A DNA stretch of 16,015 bases from Candidatus Cloacimonadota bacterium (lineage in GTDB: Bacteria; Cloacimonadota; Cloacimonadia; Cloacimonadales; Cloacimonadaceae), in assembly GCA_023230025.1 (NCBI GenBank), contig JALNYD010000036.1:1-16015 (forward strand). The letters run 5' to 3'. The first letter of the stretch is position 1. Each line of letters begins with the position of its first letter. The notes under the pieces were generated by a model. It saw nothing but the letters and a program-made list of their open reading frames with translations. It was not told where the DNA came from and did no database searches. Positions 11,798 to 16,015 of the stretch are shown in pieces. The translations under genes were made by a program, and so were the position numbers.

Positions 11798-14009
11798 TGT
11801 TTTCCTCATTCATAGCTGGTAAAGAAAAATAGAATGTGCTGCCAATGTCTGGCTTACTTTCTGCCCAGATTCTACCACCATGGTTTAGTATTATCTTTTT
11901 GCTGATTGCCAAACCAATCCCGCTGCCTTCTGCACTCTCAAGATTGTTCAGACGTTTAAAGGGAACAAAGATTTCCTCAGCCTGTTCTGCCGCAAAACCC
12001 ACTCCATTATCTTTCACATAATAGACCAATTCCTTGTCATCAAAGACACAACCTACCTCTATCGATTTTTCACTATTGACGCTGCTGAATTTAATGGCAT
12101 TCTCCAGCAAGTTCTGCCACACCTGCCCCAGCAGCGTTGAGTCGCCCCAGGCACTGGGCAGGGGGTGAAGATCAAGAACAAAACCGTCGTGCTCCAAGTT
12201 AAACCAGATTTCCTGTACCAATTCATTCATATCGAAGTTTTCAGCTTTGATCCCATCCGGACTCAGTTTTGCCAAATGCAGCAGTTCCATGATCAGCTTA
12301 TCCATGCGTTGGGCAGTACTGCGAATATTGCCCAGCAACTGCCGCCCCTCTTCATCCATGTGATGGGCATAATCCTCGGCCAGAGCTTCGCTGTAGCCAT
12401 GAACCAGTTTCAAGGGTGATCTCAAATCATGAGCCACTGAATAGGAGAAAGCTTCCAATTCATCCAAAGCGTTTTGAAGCTGAGCTGTACGCGCAGCCAC
12501 AGTGCGACTGAGTTCGTTGGAATGCTCCCTGATGGTTTGGATCAAACTGATATGGTTCAATACGATTGCCAATTGATCAGCAAAGTCCAATGCAATCTCC
12601 AGGTGCTCATCTGTAAAGAAATCCTCCTGGAATGAACCAAACCATAAAAAGCCCAGCAGCTTATCCCGCACGATCAACGCATTGTACATAAAGGATTGCA
12701 GCCCATCCTGAGTCATCCTGGAGCGCACCGGCATTTTGGTACTCTTGATTTCAGGGCTGCTAACAATCTGCCAGCGGTTCTTTGCCAGGTGTTCGATAAA
12801 GTCCATATCCGGAACATGGAACTGGTGATTGTGCAGATATTCAAAGCGATTAACAGGCTTTAATATCTTGATCAGCTCTACTTTCTTATCTTGCAACATA
12901 TTAATGCTCAACAGGTCATATGGGATTAGCTGCTGAAGTTTTTTTAGAACCTGATCGCAGGTTTCATCAAAGGATAGGGTCTCCAACACGATGCCATCCA
13001 GCTCCCGTAGAATCTTCAGACGAAAGGCATAACGGTTTCTTTGCTCTTCCGTTTGCACCCGATCCGTTACATCACGCAAAGCCGCCAGCATCCCTTGTAA
13101 TTTTCCGTTCTCGATCAGCGGGGTACTGCTTACTTCTACCAGATGAATCTTGCCTTGCTTATCATAGATTTCCAGGTTAAAGAGTTTCGAACTCAGATCT
13201 CCATTTGTTCTATTTTGCTTGTGAATTTCCAGTAACTCATGATACTGTGGCAGGACGTAGTCCTTTGCCAATACAACGTTTATATCCTCATCCATAATCC
13301 CAAGCAGTTCCTGAGCTTTCCGATTCGCAAAGCCAATTGTTCCATCCAGGTTCCTGATCAGGATGATATCATTGGAAGTTTCTGTGAGCAGGCGATACTT
13401 TTCTTCGCTCCTTTGTAACTTCTGCTGTTCTTCATAGCGCCTGATCCTGCGAGCAGCCAATTGCCCCATTAGCACCGTGCCCAGCGGGTAGATGATTATC
13501 ACGGGTAAAGTGATCGTCCGCACAATCATCCATCGGATATCCGCCGGCATCAGCAGCATCAAAGCGATCATCGTGATATGATTCAGAATCCCCAGGCTGT
13601 AGAATTCGGCAAAGCCATAGGGTTTCTTCCAATAGCGATGAATAGCCCGGAAAATGAAACCCCAGGCGATGGAACTGATAATTGTGGAGCACCCTGTGAT
13701 CACCCCATCACCGCCCATCCACAAACGATAAGCCAAAGCCATTAGCATGGAAACGACGCTGGGTACAACCCCAAAGAACATTACCCCCACACTCAGAAAG
13801 ATAGTCCTGGTATCAAAAACTACCCCCGGGCGCATAACCCAGGGATTCATCATGATCCCCAAAGTGATGGCTCCCAGAATAAAGCCAGCCAGAATTTGTT
13901 CCCAGAACTTTTCGGTGTGTGCATCGCGGGATATCACATCAAAAACCACTACCAGACTCAGCAGCAGTGCTGCATTATATAGCATGCTCACAAAAGCTTC
14001 AAGTACCAT
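11787..14009 (-). CDS. Sensor histidine kinase: 5TM-LYT, PAS, GAF, HisKA, HATPase
   Basis: A 740-residue membrane sensor kinase. Residues 1-185 hold hydrophobic helices of the 5TM-LYT (LytS/YhcK) type, seen in 'DTRTIFLSVGVMFFGVVPSVVSM' and 'YRLWMGGDGVITG'. A PAS domain (about 198-318: 'EEKYRLLTETSNDIILI' to 'LAALRDVTDR') and a GAF-like domain (about 330-490) follow. The kinase core has an H-box FSYSVAHDLRSPLK with the phospho-acceptor His527, N-box N633-LLE-N637, G1 DNGVG (667-671), F-box FVPF and G2 GSGIGLA. The H-box resembles that of phytochrome-type kinases. No response regulator is next to it, so it is an orphan here. AAAGGAG precedes the ATG and a strong promoter lies about 90 nt upstream. 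The signal is unknown. Confidence 0.93.
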   Translation of the reverse strand: MVLEAFVSMLYNAALLLSLVVVFDVISRDAHTEKFWEQILAGFILGAITLGIMMNPWVMRPGVVFDTRTIFLSVGVMFFGVVPSVVSMLMALAYRLWMGGDGVITGCSTIISSIAWGFIFRAIHRYWKKPYGFAEFYSLGILNHITMIALMLLMPADIRWMIVRTITLPVIIIYPLGTVLMGQLAARRIRRYEEQQKLQRSEEKYRLLTETSNDIILIRNLDGTIGFANRKAQELLGIMDEDINVVLAKDYVLPQYHELLEIHKQNRTNGDLSSKLFNLEIYDKQGKIHLVEVSSTPLIENGKLQGMLAALRDVTDRVQTEEQRNRYAFRLKILRELDGIVLETLSFDETCDQVLKKLQQLIPYDLLSINMLQDKKVELIKILKPVNRFEYLHNHQFHVPDMDFIEHLAKNRWQIVSSPEIKSTKMPVRSRMTQDGLQSFMYNALIVRDKLLGFLWFGSFQEDFFTDEHLEIALDFADQLAIVLNHISLIQTIREHSNELSRTVAARTAQLQNALDELEAFSYSVAHDLRSPLKLVHGYSEALAEDYAHHMDEEGRQLLGNIRSTAQRMDKLIMELLHLAKLSPDGIKAENFDMNELVQEIWFNLEHDGFVLDLHPLPSAWGDSTLLGQVWQNLLENAIKFSSVNSEKSIEVGCVFDDKELVYYVKDNGVGFAAEQAEEIFVPFKRLNNLESAEGSGIGLAISKKIILNHGGRIWAESKPDIGSTFYFSLPAMNEENNDQ

Positions 14010-14099
14010 GCACTACTCCTTTGGAACAATTCTCTGTTACAACACATCAGAACTCGTTTGCAACCAGCACTTGGGAGGTTGCTACCTAAAATCATATAT

Positions 14100-14127
14100 A
14101 TTATAGTCAGCATCTGTACACTGGCAA
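14100..14127 (-). promoter_or_regulatory. Sigma-70 promoter for the histidine kinase gene
   Basis: On the minus strand TTGCCA (14127-14122) and a perfect TATAAT (14105-14100) are separated by 16 nt. The predicted start of transcription near 14093 leaves a leader of about 85 nt before the kinase ATG. Both boxes and spacing are close to consensus. Confidence 0.7.
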
Positions 14128-14140
14128 GTTAGCAGCTCTT

Positions 14141-14168
14141 TTGCAAAATCGACAATTTGCTTTATCTT
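14141..14168 (+). promoter_or_regulatory. Candidate promoter for fhs
   Basis: TTGCAA at 14141-14146 and TATCTT at 14163-14168 are 16 nt apart, placing a start near 14175, just before the strong AAAGGAGGT ribosome binding site at 14191-14199. It lies back to back with the kinase promoter, with 13 bp between the two -35 boxes. Matches are moderate, so confidence is limited. Confidence 0.35.
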
Positions 14169-14203
14169 GTACCCAGATGATTAGTTAGCCAAAGGAGGTA
14201 AAA

Positions 14204-15874
14204 ATGCTTACAGATCTGGAGATAGGACAGCTCACCAAGCTGAAAAACATCGACGAGATAGCCGCAAAGATCGGCTTGAGCCCTCAAGATATTGATCACT
14301 ATGGAGATTACAAGGCCAAAATCCGGTATTCTGCGCTATTTGCCAATGAAAACAACCCCATGGGTAAGCTCATCCTGGTTTCTGCGATTACACCAACCCC
14401 CGCCGGAGAAGGCAAAACCACAGTGTCAATTGGTCTTTCTCAGGCCATCAACCGCCTTGGCAAGAAGTCAATCGTGGCTCTGCGTGAGCCCTCCCTGGGA
14501 CCTGTGTTCGGAATCAAGGGTGGAGCTGCGGGGGGAGGCTGGAGTCAGGTGCTCCCCATGGAGGATATCAACCTCCATTTCACCGGAGATTTCCACGCAG
14601 TAACCGCTGCAAACAACACCCTGGCTGCTTTGATTGATAACCATATTTACTTCGATAATGAGCTAAATATCGATCCCCGCCGCATCACATGGAAACGTGT
14701 TTTGGATGTGAACGACCGGATGCTGCGTAATGTTGTGATCGGTTTGGGGGGCAGCAAACAGGGTTTTCCCCGCGAAAACGGATTTGATATTACTCCTGCC
14801 AGTGAGATAATGGCCATCCTCTGCCTTTCCAATAACATGGACGAACTCAAGGAGCGCATCGGCAACATCACCTTTGGCTTCACCTATGAAGGTGAGCCGG
14901 TGAAAGTCAATCAATTAAAGATTGAAGGTGCCATTGCCGCATTGCTCAAAGATGCTCTGAAACCAAATCTAGTGCAAACCACGGAAAACACACCCGCTCT
15001 TGTGCACGGTGGTCCTTTTGCCAATATTGCCCAGGGTGCAAATAGCGTTCTGGCTACCAAAACAGCCCTGCGTCTGAGCGATTATGTAGTTACAGAGGCT
15101 GGCTTCGGTTTTGATCTTGGAGCAGAGAAGTTCTTTGATCTGGTCTGTAAATACGGTGGATTCTGCACCAATGCAGTGGTTCTGGTAGCCACAATCCGGG
15201 CTTTAAAAGTACATGGCGGCGTGAGAGTAAAGGATCTAAACACACCTAATCCCCAGGCTGTCACCGAGGGCCTGGCAAATCTGGGTAAGCACCTGGAAAA
15301 CATCCATAAATTCGGCATGAAATCCATTGTCGCCATCAATCGCTTCCCCAGCGATACCGAAGAAGAGCTGCAGATTGTTCAGGATTTCGTTCATCACAAC
15401 GGATTTGAAGCATCCGTGGTGGAGTATTTCACCAAAGGCGGTGAGGGTGGCATCGAATTGGCACAGAAAGTTGTGCAAATGGTGGATGAGGACGTTTGTC
15501 AATATCACGGTTTATATGATTGGAACAACCTGGTTGAGGACAAGATATTTACCATCGCAAGTGAGATTTATGGCGCTCAAAAAGTGGACTATACAGCAGA
15601 TGCCAAAGCTGATTTGAAGAAGATCAACAAGTATGGATTTGACAAACTGCCCATTTGCATCGCCAAAACCCAAAAATCCCTCTCGGATAATCCAGAGCTA
15701 ATTGGTCGTCCAAAGGACTTCCTGGTTACTGTGCGAGAGATCGTAATCGCCAGCGGGGCGGGTTTCCTGATTCCCATTACAGGCGAGATTATGCGCATGC
15801 CAGGATTACCCAAGAAGCCCAGTGCCGGGGCCATTAATGTTGAATCGGATGGAAACATCTCTGGCCTGTTCTAA
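14204..15874 (+). CDS. fhs: Formate--tetrahydrofolate ligase
   Basis: Makes 10-formyl-tetrahydrofolate from formate, ATP and tetrahydrofolate in the cytoplasm. It feeds purine and fMet synthesis or, in anaerobes, the methyl branch of one-carbon metabolism, and can run backwards to give ATP. The 556 residues match the monofunctional bacterial enzyme. The N-terminal region has the ATP-binding 'TPTPAGEGKTT' (63-73) and 'LREPSLGPVFGIKGGAAGGG', both strongly conserved. 'VHGGPFANIAQGANSV' and 'VVTEAGFGFDLGAEKF' follow, and the end 'ITGEIMRMPGLPKKPSA' is typical. The ribosome binding site AAAGGAGGT has ideal spacing. It is a single gene with its own terminator, divergent from the kinase. No other one-carbon gene is in the window. 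Confidence 0.97.
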   Translation: MLTDLEIGQLTKLKNIDEIAAKIGLSPQDIDHYGDYKAKIRYSALFANENNPMGKLILVSAITPTPAGEGKTTVSIGLSQAINRLGKKSIVALREPSLGPVFGIKGGAAGGGWSQVLPMEDINLHFTGDFHAVTAANNTLAALIDNHIYFDNELNIDPRRITWKRVLDVNDRMLRNVVIGLGGSKQGFPRENGFDITPASEIMAILCLSNNMDELKERIGNITFGFTYEGEPVKVNQLKIEGAIAALLKDALKPNLVQTTENTPALVHGGPFANIAQGANSVLATKTALRLSDYVVTEAGFGFDLGAEKFFDLVCKYGGFCTNAVVLVATIRALKVHGGVRVKDLNTPNPQAVTEGLANLGKHLENIHKFGMKSIVAINRFPSDTEEELQIVQDFVHHNGFEASVVEYFTKGGEGGIELAQKVVQMVDEDVCQYHGLYDWNNLVEDKIFTIASEIYGAQKVDYTADAKADLKKINKYGFDKLPICIAKTQKSLSDNPELIGRPKDFLVTVREIVIASGAGFLIPITGEIMRMPGLPKKPSAGAINVESDGNISGLF

Positions 15875-15887
15875 AACATCTCTCACA

Positions 15888-15913
15888 GGGAGGAGTTTGA
15901 TCCAACTCCTCCC
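15888..15913 (+). terminator. Hairpin terminator after fhs
   Basis: GGGAGGAGTT (15888-15897) and AACTCCTCCC (15904-15913) form a perfect 10-bp stem with a 6-nt loop, 13 nt after the fhs stop. The following TTCGATTATG is only a weak U-tract, so termination may be partial or assisted by the second hairpin downstream. Confidence 0.65.
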
Positions 15914-15928
15914 TTCGATTATGTAGCA

Positions 15929-15959
15929 GAACTGGATTGAACTGCCTCCAATCCAGTTC
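15929..15959. repeat. Second hairpin downstream of fhs
   Basis: GAACTGGATTG (15929-15939) pairs perfectly with CAATCCAGTTC (15949-15959), an 11-bp stem with a 9-nt loop. No T-tract follows on either strand. It may be a 3' stability element or part of a repeat. The rest of the window to 16015 has no gene that I can see. Confidence 0.55.
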
Positions 15960-16015
15960 CGGACAGTTATTGCAAATTCTCACTTAAAACTTCAAAGAAC
16001 AATTAGTCAGACATG

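Overview
This is a bacterial chromosomal window of mixed housekeeping and envelope genes, with no phage, plasmid, IS or CRISPR signature. The organism looks Gram-negative (diderm): it has an MCE/Mla-type lipid transporter, two lipoproteins, FabI and TldD/TldE. A small secreted protein made of one FlgD/T9SS-type Ig-like domain, a Clostridium-type formate-THF ligase and a moderate GC content fit an anaerobe of the Cloacimonadota/FCB kind. That placement is inference, not proof.

Layout. (1) 115-1778 (+): a phosphonate/phosphate-type ABC importer pair, a lipoprotein binding protein (PhnD-like) and its ATPase (PhnC-like), overlapping by 1 nt. No permease follows. (2) 1779-2048: gene-free, with short degenerate repeats. 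(3) 2049-2428 (+): four tRNA genes, initiator Met, elongator Met (CAT), Arg (TCT) and His (GTG), all encoding CCA, ending in a strong terminator at 2453-2491. (4) 2492-2916: gene-free but highly structured. It holds four 22-bp tandem units that run into a nested inverted-repeat element of four triloop hairpins sharing one dyad axis, then a cluster of small palindromes. (5) 2917-3267 (+): the small secreted Ig-like protein. (6) 3286-11523 (+): a compact run of eight genes with overlaps or gaps of at most 45 nt: MlaE-like permease, a decayed MlaF-like ATPase, MlaD-like MCE protein, TPR-like lipoprotein, FabI, a dihydroorotase-like protein lacking most metal ligands, TldE and TldD. (7) 11507-14009 (-): a 5TM-LYT/PAS/GAF sensor histidine kinase followed by a cysteine-rich DUF3795-type protein, convergent with tldD and overlapping it by 17 bp. 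(8) 14204-15874 (+): fhs, divergent from the kinase, then two hairpins.

How the genes fit together. The eight-gene run joins envelope lipid transport (Mla-like), the last step of fatty-acid elongation (FabI) and a TldD/E peptidase. Two members look like pseudoenzymes that kept their fold but lost catalytic motifs. The ABC subunit next to the MCE permease has lost the Walker A, Q-loop, signature and H-loop residues. The dihydroorotase homologue keeps HxH but lacks the carboxylated Lys, the PHH histidines and the catalytic Asp. These, and the covarying hairpin element at 2559-2646, are the most unusual things here.
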